Positions 48,594 to 56,971 of a DNA stretch of 64,000 nt are shown here, one piece after another; within the stretch, counting starts at the first letter, position 1; every line of letters begins with the position of its first letter. Position numbers and translations under genes: made by a program. The notes under the pieces are model-generated. The model ran no database searches. It saw nothing but the letters and a program-made list of their open reading frames with translations, and was not told the DNA's origin. The stretch comes from Jeotgalibacillus alimentarius (lineage in GTDB: Bacteria > Bacillota > Bacilli > Bacillales > Jeotgalibacillaceae): NCBI RefSeq assembly GCF_000829445.1, contig NZ_JXRQ01000005.1, positions 16,001 through 80,000 of the forward strand, in the 5' to 3' direction.

Positions 48594-49529
48594 ATGGATG
48601 CCTTAATCATTTTATGTATTGTGCTTTTCTGGTTCCTTGTCCTGCTCGGGCTCAGGAACTGGTCAGTTTATATCAAAGAAAAAAGAGAACTACTGCTTCA
48701 TATCTCCGACGTCACAATGGTCGATGCTTTTGAAAAAAAGGAGAAGAAGCGTAAGCAACGGGCGGGACTTATCGATAAGACAACTAAATTCGCAGATGAA
48801 TTTGCAGACCTTGGCCAGCGCATTAACTTTTTCAGTGTGAATCAAGATGTAGCGGACTGGTTGAAGAAGTCAGGTAATCGCTATGAGTTAACAGTTGCCC
48901 GCTTCCAGGGACTGAAAATGATGCTCATGACAGTCGGCTTTTTCCACGGAATGTTTTTCTTCTTCCTTGGGCTGCCGCTATCACAATTTGGAATCGTGCT
49001 GACACCGCTGCTCGGATATTTCCTGCCGATCATTGTGATCCGCCAGCAGGTCAAACAGCGCCAGCAGGCCCTGCGGATGGACCTTCCGGATTTTCTGGAT
49101 ACGGTCAGTACAAGTCTTCAGGCAGGCGTCAGTCTGGATCAGGCTTTAAGGGAGGTGATCCGCTTTTTTGATGGTCCGCTCAGAGAAGAATTCACCCGTT
49201 TTATTCAGGAGATCGACTTAGGCGTACAGCGAGAGCAAGCTTACCGCAATCTTCTTGAACGTAACAGCAACCAGGAATTCCAGCAGCTGATAAAATCACT
49301 CCTTCAGGGAATGAAGCTCGGTGTGCCAGTCGCCTCAACCTTCAAGCTGCAGGCAGAGGATATGAGGCAGTTAAGAGAAGAACAGGTCAAAGAACTTGCA
49401 GCAAAGGCTTCACCGAAAGTAACGCTGGTTACAACTTTTATTGTGGCGCCGGTTTCCATTCTAATGATTGCCGGGCTTATGATCCTGAATTTACTTTATG
49501 GCGAAAACAGCATGATGAATCTATTTTAA
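48594..49529 (+). CDS. TadC-like inner-membrane platform protein
   Basis: 311-residue second T2SSF protein, with LPDFLDTVSTSLQAGVSLDQ and a closing hydrophobic pair ending in FIVAPVSILMIAGLMILNLL. ATG 48594 has AGGTGA overlapping the TadB stop; GTG 48585 is an alternative. Same membrane layout as TadB. Confidence 0.87.
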   Translation: MDALIILCIVLFWFLVLLGLRNWSVYIKEKRELLLHISDVTMVDAFEKKEKKRKQRAGLIDKTTKFADEFADLGQRINFFSVNQDVADWLKKSGNRYELTVARFQGLKMMLMTVGFFHGMFFFFLGLPLSQFGIVLTPLLGYFLPIIVIRQQVKQRQQALRMDLPDFLDTVSTSLQAGVSLDQALREVIRFFDGPLREEFTRFIQEIDLGVQREQAYRNLLERNSNQEFQQLIKSLLQGMKLGVPVASTFKLQAEDMRQLREEQVKELAAKASPKVTLVTTFIVAPVSILMIAGLMILNLLYGENSMMNLF

Positions 49530-49548
49530 AAAACAGGAGGAATTAGAC

Positions 49549-49764
49549 ATGAAAAAACTAAACGAATTAACGCTTCAAATGATCTCAAAGCTTATGGTAC
49601 CGGTTCAAAATGAAAGAGGATCACAGACGCTTGAATGGCTGGGGATTGCGGCAGTTGTTGTACTGGTTGTTGGGTTAGTATCTACTGCGTTTGGTGAAGG
49701 GGACAGTATTGGTACATCGATCAGAGAGGCTTTTGATGGATGGATTGATCAAATCGGCGGATAA
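49549..49764 (+). CDS. Flp-type IVb pilin precursor
   Basis: 71 residues. A 24-residue leader ends in Gly (NERG) and is followed by SQTLEWLGIAAVVVLVVGLV. Cleavage after G24 would leave Glu at mature position 5 and a 47-residue pilin with one N-terminal hydrophobic helix. This is the class III-like prepilin layout of Flp subunits, so it is probably the structural pilin. AGGAGG precedes the ATG. No prepilin peptidase gene is present in the window. Confidence 0.85.
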   Translation: MKKLNELTLQMISKLMVPVQNERGSQTLEWLGIAAVVVLVVGLVSTAFGEGDSIGTSIREAFDGWIDQIGG

Positions 49765-49847
49765 GTGCAACTGTTCCTTTTATTTAGGAAGAATAATTGC
49801 ATATAAAATGTTACTTTTCCCTTTACTAAGTTTGAATGAAACAATTA

Positions 49848-49870
49848 CTGGCTGTCCGGAAGACAGTCAG
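49848..49870 (+). other. Hairpin downstream of the pilin gene
   Basis: CTGGCTGTC/GACAGTCAG (49848-49856/49862-49870) with a CGGAA loop and no T-run. It may protect or process the pilin mRNA and lower expression of the downstream genes. Confidence 0.4.
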
Positions 49871-49957
49871 CAGGTTCTTGGCTATAAGGAGCAGAAAATT
49901 GAATAACTGTATTCTGATGAGGCTGAATAAGGGATTTTTAAGTTTGGAGGGACATCT

Positions 49958-51370
49958 ATGAAAAAGCATATTCTATTTTTACCTATATCCCTCTCCTTCC
50001 TGTTAGTAGCCTGTCAAGAAGGTGAACAGGAAACAGAACAAGAGGAAGCAGCTGAACAACAAGAAGCTGGAGAAGCATCAGTATCTGAAGAAAATACCCA
50101 GGCAGAACAATCTGATGAAGAAGAGGGTAGTGATCTGGTCTCTGTTGTAGAAGCAATGAATCTTTATGAGCCGCCGTCCTCGCATGAAGATGTTATCAGG
50201 CAGCCTGCGGGAATGACAAATGGCATGGTCTCGGATTCGACTAATCCGGAAGTGCGCGAGAAAGTGATCGAAGCAATGAAAGAAATTCCTGCTTTACCAG
50301 AAGAGGCGACAGAGCAGGAGATGGATGCTTATTACCAATATTTGTACTCATTGGTTGCCTTTGATTTCCCGGATCCTAAAGATGTGATTGATCAAATGCA
50401 ATTTCAGCTGTCAGGCACGCCTGAAGCTGATCCTAAGTATCAATTTAAAGAGAACTACAACATTGAAGTGATATTAGACGCGAGTGGTTCAATGGGTGCC
50501 ATGGTAGGAAATAGCACAAGAATGGAGCAGGCAAAAGAAGAAATCAACTCATTTCTGGCAAAGGCTCCGGAAGAAGCAAGTGTTTCTCTTCGGGTATATG
50601 GGCATGAAGGTACGGGCGACGAGTCAGATAAAAAGATGTCATGTGAAGCAATTGAAGAAGTCTATGAGCGCGGAACATATGATGAGACAGCTTTTGGGGA
50701 AGCGCTGAATCAGTTTGAGCCTGCAGGATGGACCCCGGTTGCAGGAGCCCTTGAATCTGCAGCTGAAAGCTTTAAAGATCAGGACGGAGAACAAAACACC
50801 AATTTGATCTACCTGGTCAGTGATGGAATTGAAACTTGTGATGGTGATCCTGTTGCAGCAGCTGAATCCTTTGCTGAGAGTAATGTGTCTCCTATCATTA
50901 ATGTAATCGGTTTTAATGCTGATTCAGAAACACAGACCCAGCTGAAAGAAGTAGCAGAATCTGCTGATGGTATTTTTACAAATGTAAATAACGCTGAAGA
51001 ACTGGCTGAGGAATTTGATCAGACAGAAGAGATTCTTGCCAGATGGGAAGAGTGGAAGCGGAGTGCTGAGTACGATGTGAAGGAAGAAAATATTAATTCC
51101 GGTTGGGCGATTGACAATTTTTCAGTAACATTCTTTGATCAAAAAACCTATCAGAAAGTTTCACTGAGAGGAACGCTCAATGAATTGGAAGACCAGGGGA
51201 TGATCACTAGAGATCAGAGGAAAGAACTCCAGTCGCGGACAAATGAAATTGCCGATCTGATAACAGAAACTCAAAATAAATATGAGGAAGATATGGAAGA
51301 AATCCGTGATATGGGGCTTGCTGAAATGGAAGAAAGAATTGAAGAGCTTTATCCAGATGAGGCGGAATAA
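49958..51370 (+). CDS. VWA-domain lipoprotein, first of a tandem pair
   Basis: 470 residues. Lipoprotein signal with lipobox LVAC (Cys19), an acidic Glu/Gln-rich linker (20-58), a helical region, then a von Willebrand A domain with MIDAS residues DASGSMG (174-180), Thr259 in GWTPVAGAL and Asp289 in VSDGIETCDGDP. The C-terminus is a charged helical segment ending YPDEAE. Cys229 and Cys294 could form a disulfide. Exported and membrane-anchored; probable metal-dependent adhesion or scaffold role in the Tad locus. Confidence 0.82.
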   Translation: MKKHILFLPISLSFLLVACQEGEQETEQEEAAEQQEAGEASVSEENTQAEQSDEEEGSDLVSVVEAMNLYEPPSSHEDVIRQPAGMTNGMVSDSTNPEVREKVIEAMKEIPALPEEATEQEMDAYYQYLYSLVAFDFPDPKDVIDQMQFQLSGTPEADPKYQFKENYNIEVILDASGSMGAMVGNSTRMEQAKEEINSFLAKAPEEASVSLRVYGHEGTGDESDKKMSCEAIEEVYERGTYDETAFGEALNQFEPAGWTPVAGALESAAESFKDQDGEQNTNLIYLVSDGIETCDGDPVAAAESFAESNVSPIINVIGFNADSETQTQLKEVAESADGIFTNVNNAEELAEEFDQTEEILARWEEWKRSAEYDVKEENINSGWAIDNFSVTFFDQKTYQKVSLRGTLNELEDQGMITRDQRKELQSRTNEIADLITETQNKYEEDMEEIRDMGLAEMEERIEELYPDEAE

Positions 51371-51396
51371 GGCGAAGTAGATGAGGAGGGACATCA

Positions 51397-52806
51397 ATGA
51401 AAAGACTTCATATGCTATTGCCGTTTTCCCTCGCTTTTCTATTGGTAGCATGCCAGGAACAGGAGCCGGAAGCCACACCACCGGAAGAGGAAACTGAGCA
51501 GCAGGAAAAACAAGAGTCAGACGTGTCTGCAGAAGAAAGTGAAGCTGTTGAAAGCGCTGAATCAAATGATCTGGTAGAGGCAGTGGAAGCAATGAATCTC
51601 CCTGATCCGCCTTCCTCTCCTGAAGAAGTCATAGAACAGCCTGAGGGGATCACAGGTGGAGTGATTTCAGATAATAAGGATGCTGACGTTCTTGAAAAGG
51701 TGATTGAAAGAATGGAAGAGATCCCTTCCCTGCCTGAAGAGGCGAGCAAAGAAGAGTTAGATGCTTATTATAAGTATCTATATTCGTTATTGGCATTTGA
51801 TTTTCCGGATCCAAAGGGTGTAATTGATCAAATGCAATTTCAGTTATCAGGGTCACCTGATGCTGATCCGAAATATCAGTTTAAAGAAAACTATAATATC
51901 GAAATTATTCTGGATGCCAGTGGTTCAATGGGAGCTGCAGCAGGAAACGGGACCAGAATGGATCAGGCGAAAAAAGAGATTAATGAATTCCTATCAACAA
52001 CGCCTGAAGAGGCCAATGTTTCTTTGCGTGTGTATGGTCATGAGGGAACAGGAGACGAAGCGGATAAAGCGATGTCCTGTGCAGCCATTGAAGAAGTGTA
52101 TGAACGTGAAGCCTATAACGAATCAGCTTTTCAGGATGCACTGAATCAATTTGAACCCGCTGGCTGGACACCTGTTGCAGGAGCATTGGAATCGTCCATG
52201 GAAAGCTTTGCTGACTTGGATGGTGAGCAAAATACCAATTTGGTGTATCTGGTCAGTGATGGGATTGAAACATGTGACGGGGATCCGGTAGCGGCGGCAA
52301 AAGCATTTGCTAACAGTCATGTATCACCGATCATCAATGTCATTGGCTTCAATGCAGATGCTGAAACCCAAATGCAACTGAAAGAAGTGGCCGAGTCAGC
52401 AGAGGGAATTTTTACGAACGTGAATAATTCAGATGAGCTGGCAGCCGAGTTTGACCAAACTGAAGAGATTTTAGCACGCTGGAAAGAATGGAAACGGACA
52501 GCAGAACACGATGTACTCAAAGAGAGCTTAAATTCGCGCGGGGAAATCCTTAATTTTGCCGGAACATTCTTTGATCATAGAGTCATGCAGGAAGCTTCTT
52601 TAAGCAGAACACTTGATGAGATGGAAGAGCGTGACATGATCACATGGGATCAAAAAAACGATTTTAAATTGCGTTCTTATGATAAGAGTTCTTTAATCGT
52701 CACTGCACAAGAGAAATACGAAGAAGAGATGAATGAATTTCGAGACTTAGGTCTTGCTGAGATGGAACAGAAGATTGAAGAACTTTATCCTGACGAAGCG
52801 GAATAA
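51397..52806 (+). CDS. VWA-domain lipoprotein, second of a tandem pair
   Basis: 469 residues, collinear with its upstream neighbour over the full length: lipobox LVAC, acidic linker, DASGSMG MIDAS, GWTPVAGAL, VSDGIETCDGDP and the same ending EELYPDEAE. The linker and the last 100 residues have diverged most, while the VWA domain is nearly the same. The genes are 26 bp apart with the same GGAGGGACAT ribosome-site segment, showing a tandem duplication. Both copies keep all MIDAS residues. Confidence 0.82.
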   Translation: MKRLHMLLPFSLAFLLVACQEQEPEATPPEEETEQQEKQESDVSAEESEAVESAESNDLVEAVEAMNLPDPPSSPEEVIEQPEGITGGVISDNKDADVLEKVIERMEEIPSLPEEASKEELDAYYKYLYSLLAFDFPDPKGVIDQMQFQLSGSPDADPKYQFKENYNIEIILDASGSMGAAAGNGTRMDQAKKEINEFLSTTPEEANVSLRVYGHEGTGDEADKAMSCAAIEEVYEREAYNESAFQDALNQFEPAGWTPVAGALESSMESFADLDGEQNTNLVYLVSDGIETCDGDPVAAAKAFANSHVSPIINVIGFNADAETQMQLKEVAESAEGIFTNVNNSDELAAEFDQTEEILARWKEWKRTAEHDVLKESLNSRGEILNFAGTFFDHRVMQEASLSRTLDEMEERDMITWDQKNDFKLRSYDKSSLIVTAQEKYEEEMNEFRDLGLAEMEQKIEELYPDEAE

Positions 52807-52857
52807 AACGGGCAGCCCCCGTTTTCCCACTTGGTTTTACAAAGAGCAAGTGGGAAA
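52805..52857 (+). other. Two overlapping, mutually exclusive hairpins after the VWA pair
   Basis: AAAACGGG/CCCGTTTT (52805-52812/52818-52825) and the 10-bp perfect TTTCCCACTT/AAGTGGGAAA (52823-52832/52848-52857) share the bases 52823-52825. The arrangement resembles an attenuator and sits just after the second VWA stop. Confidence 0.45.
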
Positions 52858-52885
52858 GCGGCTTTGGAGGAAAGGAGGAAAGCAG

Positions 52886-53281
52886 ATGGGAAAATGGCTA
52901 AAGGAACGGCTGGATGAGCGCGGGTCAATGACAATAGAATTTATCGGAATGGTCCCGCTGGTGTTTTTAACAATTATGATTGCCTGGCAATTCATTGCTG
53001 GTGCGCATGCGGTGATACTGGCTGAATCAGCTGCAAATGAAGCGGCTAAAGTGTACTCAGTAACAGCTGAAACATCGGAAGCATCAGCCGCAGCAGAAGA
53101 AATTGTGAATGCAGCCGGAGATCATGTGCGGTTCTCAGGTGCACCGATTACAGGAACAGACCAGTTTCAGGCAGCTGTATCAGTAGAAATCTCATTTGTT
53201 TTTCTCCCTGGTAAGTTCTTTCCAAATGGGAAGCCCTCCTTCTCCTATACGGCAGACACCTCAGGGAAGGTGATCAAGTGA
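52886..53281 (+). CDS. TadE-like minor pseudopilin
   Basis: 131 residues with a prepilin-like start: DERG followed by SMTIEFIGMVPLVFLTIMIA, giving Glu at mature position 5 if cut after G13. The rest is a small extracellular domain. TadE-family proteins are processed by the Tad peptidase and are needed for pilus assembly. ATG 52886 follows AAAGGAGGAAAG. The stop overlaps the next start (TGATG). Confidence 0.78.
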   Translation: MGKWLKERLDERGSMTIEFIGMVPLVFLTIMIAWQFIAGAHAVILAESAANEAAKVYSVTAETSEASAAAEEIVNAAGDHVRFSGAPITGTDQFQAAVSVEISFVFLPGKFFPNGKPSFSYTADTSGKVIK

Positions 53282-53952
53282 TGCGATACCTGAAGGAAGA
53301 GAGAGGTAACATCACAATCTTCGTTTTAGGACTGATGGTCATTTTAATTGCTTTAATCATGCTTGTGCTGAACTTCTCCAATGCACTAATCGCTAAAGAA
53401 CAGGCAAACAGCGCAGCACAGCAGGCAAGTCTGGCAGCTACTGCAGTGCTGTATGAGCGGCTGGACGAAGTCATTGAAGAATATGAATCTGAAGTGGTCG
53501 GCATAGTAGATTCATATCCAAAAAGTATTGAAGAGAAGGTTGAAGAGCGGACTTCAGAGCTTTCATCAGGCGAAATGCGTGGTTACACACTGAATGAAAT
53601 TCAAAATAAAGCGCTCGATCAGGTTATGGCAGAAGAACTGTCAAAAGGGCTTGGAGATGACCTGCTGCGTGAAAAAATTGAAGAAGAGTTAGAGTTCAGC
53701 TGGTCGCTTGATATGAGAGAAGCAGCTAAAAATGCAATCTTGGCAAATGGCGGGACGCTTGATGAAGCAGAAATTACCTTTTTTAATGATGGACAGATCG
53801 TGGTAAGTGCAGCGCATGATGTGGAAGTAACGCAGTATAACGACTGGTTCTCTGGAATTAATGAAAATATTAAAAGACAATCCGCAGGTCCGGAGCTTGC
53901 TTTTGTAAAAGAACTCGAAGGCTTTGATAACAGAAACTATTCATTACAGTGA
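53281..53952 (+). CDS. TadG-like N-terminal domain protein without VWA
   Basis: 223 residues. The N-terminus ERGNITIFVLGLMVILIALIM is like Tad pseudopilins of the TadG type (Gly followed by a hydrophobic helix), but mature position 5 is Phe, not Glu. The remaining 180 residues are acidic and helical and contain no VWA domain, unlike canonical TadG. One-base overlap with the TadE-like gene (TGATG). Confidence 0.7.
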   Translation: MRYLKEERGNITIFVLGLMVILIALIMLVLNFSNALIAKEQANSAAQQASLAATAVLYERLDEVIEEYESEVVGIVDSYPKSIEEKVEERTSELSSGEMRGYTLNEIQNKALDQVMAEELSKGLGDDLLREKIEEELEFSWSLDMREAAKNAILANGGTLDEAEITFFNDGQIVVSAAHDVEVTQYNDWFSGINENIKRQSAGPELAFVKELEGFDNRNYSLQ

Positions 53953-53965
53953 GGAGAGGTGCTAA

Positions 53966-54682
53966 ATGGATCAGCCAATCAGATCGGCATTTTCATTTTT
54001 CAGTAAAAAATATGAACGGATCCTGCTGATTATCTTGTTTGTGCAGCTTCCGCTCTTAATGGGTTACTTGTATTTTGCTAACTATATGTATTTGGCAGTG
54101 CCGCCGGTTAACAGCGTTTTTGGTATAGCGGATATTATGAATGGCTTTTTTATGATCAGTCTATTGATCTTTGCGCAAGTACCTTTCACCTATTTCTGGT
54201 ACTACGAGGAAATTGGAAAAGAGAAGCCTGCGCGGCTTGCCTTTTTACAATCTGCCATCAGAGCTTTTCACTTCTATCTATTCAGTCTGGCTGCTGCTTT
54301 CCTGATCACAATTGGACTCGCTCTGTTCGTCATCCCGGGGATCATCCTGATGAGTATTTTCCTTAGTGCGTCTATCATCGCTGTCATTGATGAAAAATCA
54401 GTCTGGAAATCGATTAAAGACGCCTTTCGGATTTTCAAAAAGCATCATTGGAAAATCGTTCTGATCCTTTTTTCTTTTGGCATAAGTGAATTTATTTTAT
54501 CCATTGTCATACAACAATTTGTTCTGAATATCACGACTTCTTATCTGGCAGTCGTGCTGAGTCATGTTTTTGTTAATACCGTTTTTCTACCGCTAATGTT
54601 TCTGACGCTTGCTTTTTGTACAGCGAAATGGAAAGACGGGCTTGGCCTGTACGAATTGGAAGAAAATGAGATGTTAACTTAA
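53966..54682 (+). CDS. Polytopic membrane protein, GDPD-membrane/YciC-like
   Basis: 238 residues with about six hydrophobic helices, including ALFVIPGIILMSIFLSASII, a pattern seen in membrane domains of glycerophosphodiesterase-like and DUF975-type proteins. No catalytic motif seen. It follows the TadG-like gene by 13 bp and precedes the Trp-repeat protein by 29 bp, so is probably co-expressed. Function unknown. Confidence 0.65.
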   Translation: MDQPIRSAFSFFSKKYERILLIILFVQLPLLMGYLYFANYMYLAVPPVNSVFGIADIMNGFFMISLLIFAQVPFTYFWYYEEIGKEKPARLAFLQSAIRAFHFYLFSLAAAFLITIGLALFVIPGIILMSIFLSASIIAVIDEKSVWKSIKDAFRIFKKHHWKIVLILFSFGISEFILSIVIQQFVLNITTSYLAVVLSHVFVNTVFLPLMFLTLAFCTAKWKDGLGLYELEENEMLT

Positions 54683-54711
54683 GAGAAATAAATGCTGAAA
54701 GGAGAAATTGG

Positions 54712-56097
54712 ATGAAAGGAACAGTCCGGAAGATACCCGCTATCTTAATGATTTTATTTATTGTTACTCAATCGTTTTTCTATTCCTACAGCTTGGCTGT
54801 GACCCCATGGAATGGCAATACGTGGTCCGGCAATACATGGAGTGGAAACACCTGGTCCGGTCAAACTTGGGAAGGGAGTACCTGGGAAGGTCATAAATGG
54901 AAGGGTTCGAGTTTTGAAGAAACCAGTTGGACAAGTGAATCATGGGAGTTCTATTTTGATTTGGAGGGCGGCTATACATCAGAACCATTGCAAATTGATC
55001 GAGATGCCTGGCAAGGTCCGCCATGGAAAATTCCAGCATGGGCAATTTCTCCGGCTGGTTCAGGTGATCTGATAAGTGGTACCCCGGGAATGCCACCTGC
55101 AGGTTCCAGTACAAATCCATACATAGGTGGCACAATGAATGGACCAGTGATTAGTCAGAACCCATTGTTGAATCCCGCTCCATCAGCCGGTGGTGATCCA
55201 TTATTCAGCAACCAGGGTCCTTATCTGCAGGATTCATTATTTCCTTACCTTCCGGTGAACCCCGGGACGATCACAAGTGCCACTGCAGATAGCCAGGGAG
55301 TGGATGAGAATGATCCGCCGACACTCGGTTATGAAGCGAATAAATACATTTTCAATGGCATTATAAAAGGAAATGTTGATCTCGTATCTTCTGTTTACCT
55401 AAAAGGAGATAATTTTCGTTTTAGTGACACAATGAATCTGCGTAAGGCGGCGGTAATGGGCGGATTGAAGCTTGGATTTAAGGATAACGGTCTTGTCAAC
55501 TTTACGGATGATGCCCTCGCAGTCAAAGGTGCAATTGATCAAGGCAAACTGGCAATGAAGGCTTACCGTTCCGGTGATACGCTAACTGAAGCGGCTGCTT
55601 CACTGGCAAGAACAGGACAAGTTTTCGAACAAGGATCAAATGTGCTGCAATCAGCAACAAACCTTGGGGCTGTAACAAAGCTGAATGCTGTCTCCGGAGG
55701 AATTGGTGTTGTCTATGGTGTGGCAGATACGGTTCAGAAGTGGCAGGCATATGGTGATCTGTCTTCAACTGCAACATCAAGCGACAAAATCGCTGCAGGT
55801 GCTGAGGTTGGTTCGGCTGTAGGGGAGACACTTATGAACGCGGGGTTTGTGGCTGCTGCAATTCCGGGTGGGCAGACGGCTGCACCAATATTACTTGGAA
55901 TAGGCGCAGGTGTTTTTATCGCTTCTAAAACAACAAAATATATTGCTTCAAATTGGAAGAGTATCACAAAAACAGTTGGGGACCTTTGGGATAACCCCGG
56001 TAAAACATCTAAAGAATTGCTGAGCAAAGCAGGCAGTGGTATTCAAAATACATTTGACAGCGGAGTGAAAACAGTAGCAGGATGGTTCGGCAAATAA
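54712..56097 (+). CDS. Secreted Trp-pentapeptide repeat protein of unknown function
   Basis: 461 residues. A signal peptide (1-29) is followed by an exact five-residue repeat with Trp at 33, 38, 43, 48, 53, 58, 63, 73 and 78 (Phe at 68), consensus W-x-G-x-T, with a second short set at W100, W105 and W110. A Pro/Gly/Ser/Asn-rich linker (about 111-200) leads to a C-terminal Ala/Gly-rich region (about 200-461) with long hydrophobic stretches (GETLMNAGFVAAAIPGG, APILLGIGAGVFIASK) that could insert into a membrane. I recognise no family. AAAGGAGA precedes the ATG. Confidence 0.75.
   Translation: MKGTVRKIPAILMILFIVTQSFFYSYSLAVTPWNGNTWSGNTWSGNTWSGQTWEGSTWEGHKWKGSSFEETSWTSESWEFYFDLEGGYTSEPLQIDRDAWQGPPWKIPAWAISPAGSGDLISGTPGMPPAGSSTNPYIGGTMNGPVISQNPLLNPAPSAGGDPLFSNQGPYLQDSLFPYLPVNPGTITSATADSQGVDENDPPTLGYEANKYIFNGIIKGNVDLVSSVYLKGDNFRFSDTMNLRKAAVMGGLKLGFKDNGLVNFTDDALAVKGAIDQGKLAMKAYRSGDTLTEAAASLARTGQVFEQGSNVLQSATNLGAVTKLNAVSGGIGVVYGVADTVQKWQAYGDLSSTATSSDKIAAGAEVGSAVGETLMNAGFVAAAIPGGQTAAPILLGIGAGVFIASKTTKYIASNWKSITKTVGDLWDNPGKTSKELLSKAGSGIQNTFDSGVKTVAGWFGK
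54808..54951 (+). repeat. 15-bp coding tandem repeat encoding the Trp pentapeptides
   Basis: Ten units of 15 bp, each with TGG (once TTT) at the same phase, from codon 33 to about codon 80. Early units are nearly alike (TGGTCCGGCAATACA, TGGAGTGGAAACACC) and later ones are diverged. Confidence 0.8.
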
Positions 56098-56153
56098 TCT
56101 GTATTCCTGTACAATAAAAAGATATGATCTATCCGAGTGAATGGAGGTTAAGT

Positions 56154-56945
56154 ATGATACCTGTTCAGCAAACTGAAATTGAGATTGTCGAAAAAAAAGC
56201 AAAGAAGCATAAGAAGTTCCTTGAAAAAATTGAGGTAAATCGTAATCCTGTCGCAATTAATGGCAAGCACTACTATCAGGTAGTGTATATCAATCGTAGG
56301 GAAGAGGTAAAAGGTGGTGCCATTTTATCACCTAAAGAAGAGGTGGAAGCTGAGGTTCGTGAAATTCATTATACACTGACAATGTATAATGCCCTGATTG
56401 TATCTTTCTATACCGGCGGGGCGCCACGCGCAAAAGTATCGGATTCATTTTTTGCCCGACCGCTCAGAGTGATGGAGGAATCACCCTCTCCTTTACTAGA
56501 AGAAGGAAAGCAGAAAATTGAGCGTCTATATGAGCTGCATCTTGAACACAAAAGAGTGTATGAGGAAACCTTAGCAAAAATCCGCTCTACTTTTGTTGTG
56601 TCAGAAGACGATTTGCATGCATTGATGAAAACAGCAGCAGAGCTTGATCTGGTCTATTTTGAAATCCTTCTGATCATGACCCGGGATGTTCCTGTGATTG
56701 AGAACTGGATAGAGCAAATGAAGAAAAGCGGAGGCTGGAAACAGCTTGATCGCGAAACACAGAAGTTTTATGAGTACATGGTCAAAGATAAGCATAAGAC
56801 GGAAAAGCACCTGGCGACGAAAACTGGGTTAGTTGGTGATACAAAGGAAGAGATGATAGCCAATAAGCTGAAGGCAAGCTGGAAGCATAATGATGAGATG
56901 GAAAAAGGGTACCGCAAAAAACTGCGCTGGCCGAAGCCCTGGTAA
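56154..56945 (+). CDS. Unknown protein, first of three tandem paralogs
   Basis: 263 residues; I do not recognise the family. The N-terminal part has EIVEKKAKKHKKFLEKIEVN then NRNPVAINGKHYYQVVYIN and KGGAILSPKEEVEAEV (about 26-70), an alpha/beta layout loosely like PepSY-type domains. The C-terminal two thirds is helical and ends LRWPKPW. No signal peptide or membrane segment; strongly charged. GGAGG at 56143-56147 fixes ATG 56154. Follows the Trp-repeat gene by 56 bp. Confidence 0.72.
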   Translation: MIPVQQTEIEIVEKKAKKHKKFLEKIEVNRNPVAINGKHYYQVVYINRREEVKGGAILSPKEEVEAEVREIHYTLTMYNALIVSFYTGGAPRAKVSDSFFARPLRVMEESPSPLLEEGKQKIERLYELHLEHKRVYEETLAKIRSTFVVSEDDLHALMKTAAELDLVYFEILLIMTRDVPVIENWIEQMKKSGGWKQLDRETQKFYEYMVKDKHKTEKHLATKTGLVGDTKEEMIANKLKASWKHNDEMEKGYRKKLRWPKPW

Positions 56946-56971
56946 AAGGTACTGAGGTTGAAATCAAATGA

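Noticed and set aside
49836..49961. 41-residue basic open frame ending in ATGA overlap with the first VWA gene
   Set aside because: No ribosome site. It contains a hairpin and the Shine-Dalgarno of the next gene. The ATGA overlap is probably accidental.
54808..54951. 15-bp periodic sequence considered as a CRISPR-like or non-coding array
   Set aside because: Units are contiguous without spacers, period 15 keeps the reading frame, and Trp codons are at fixed phase, so it is a coding repeat.
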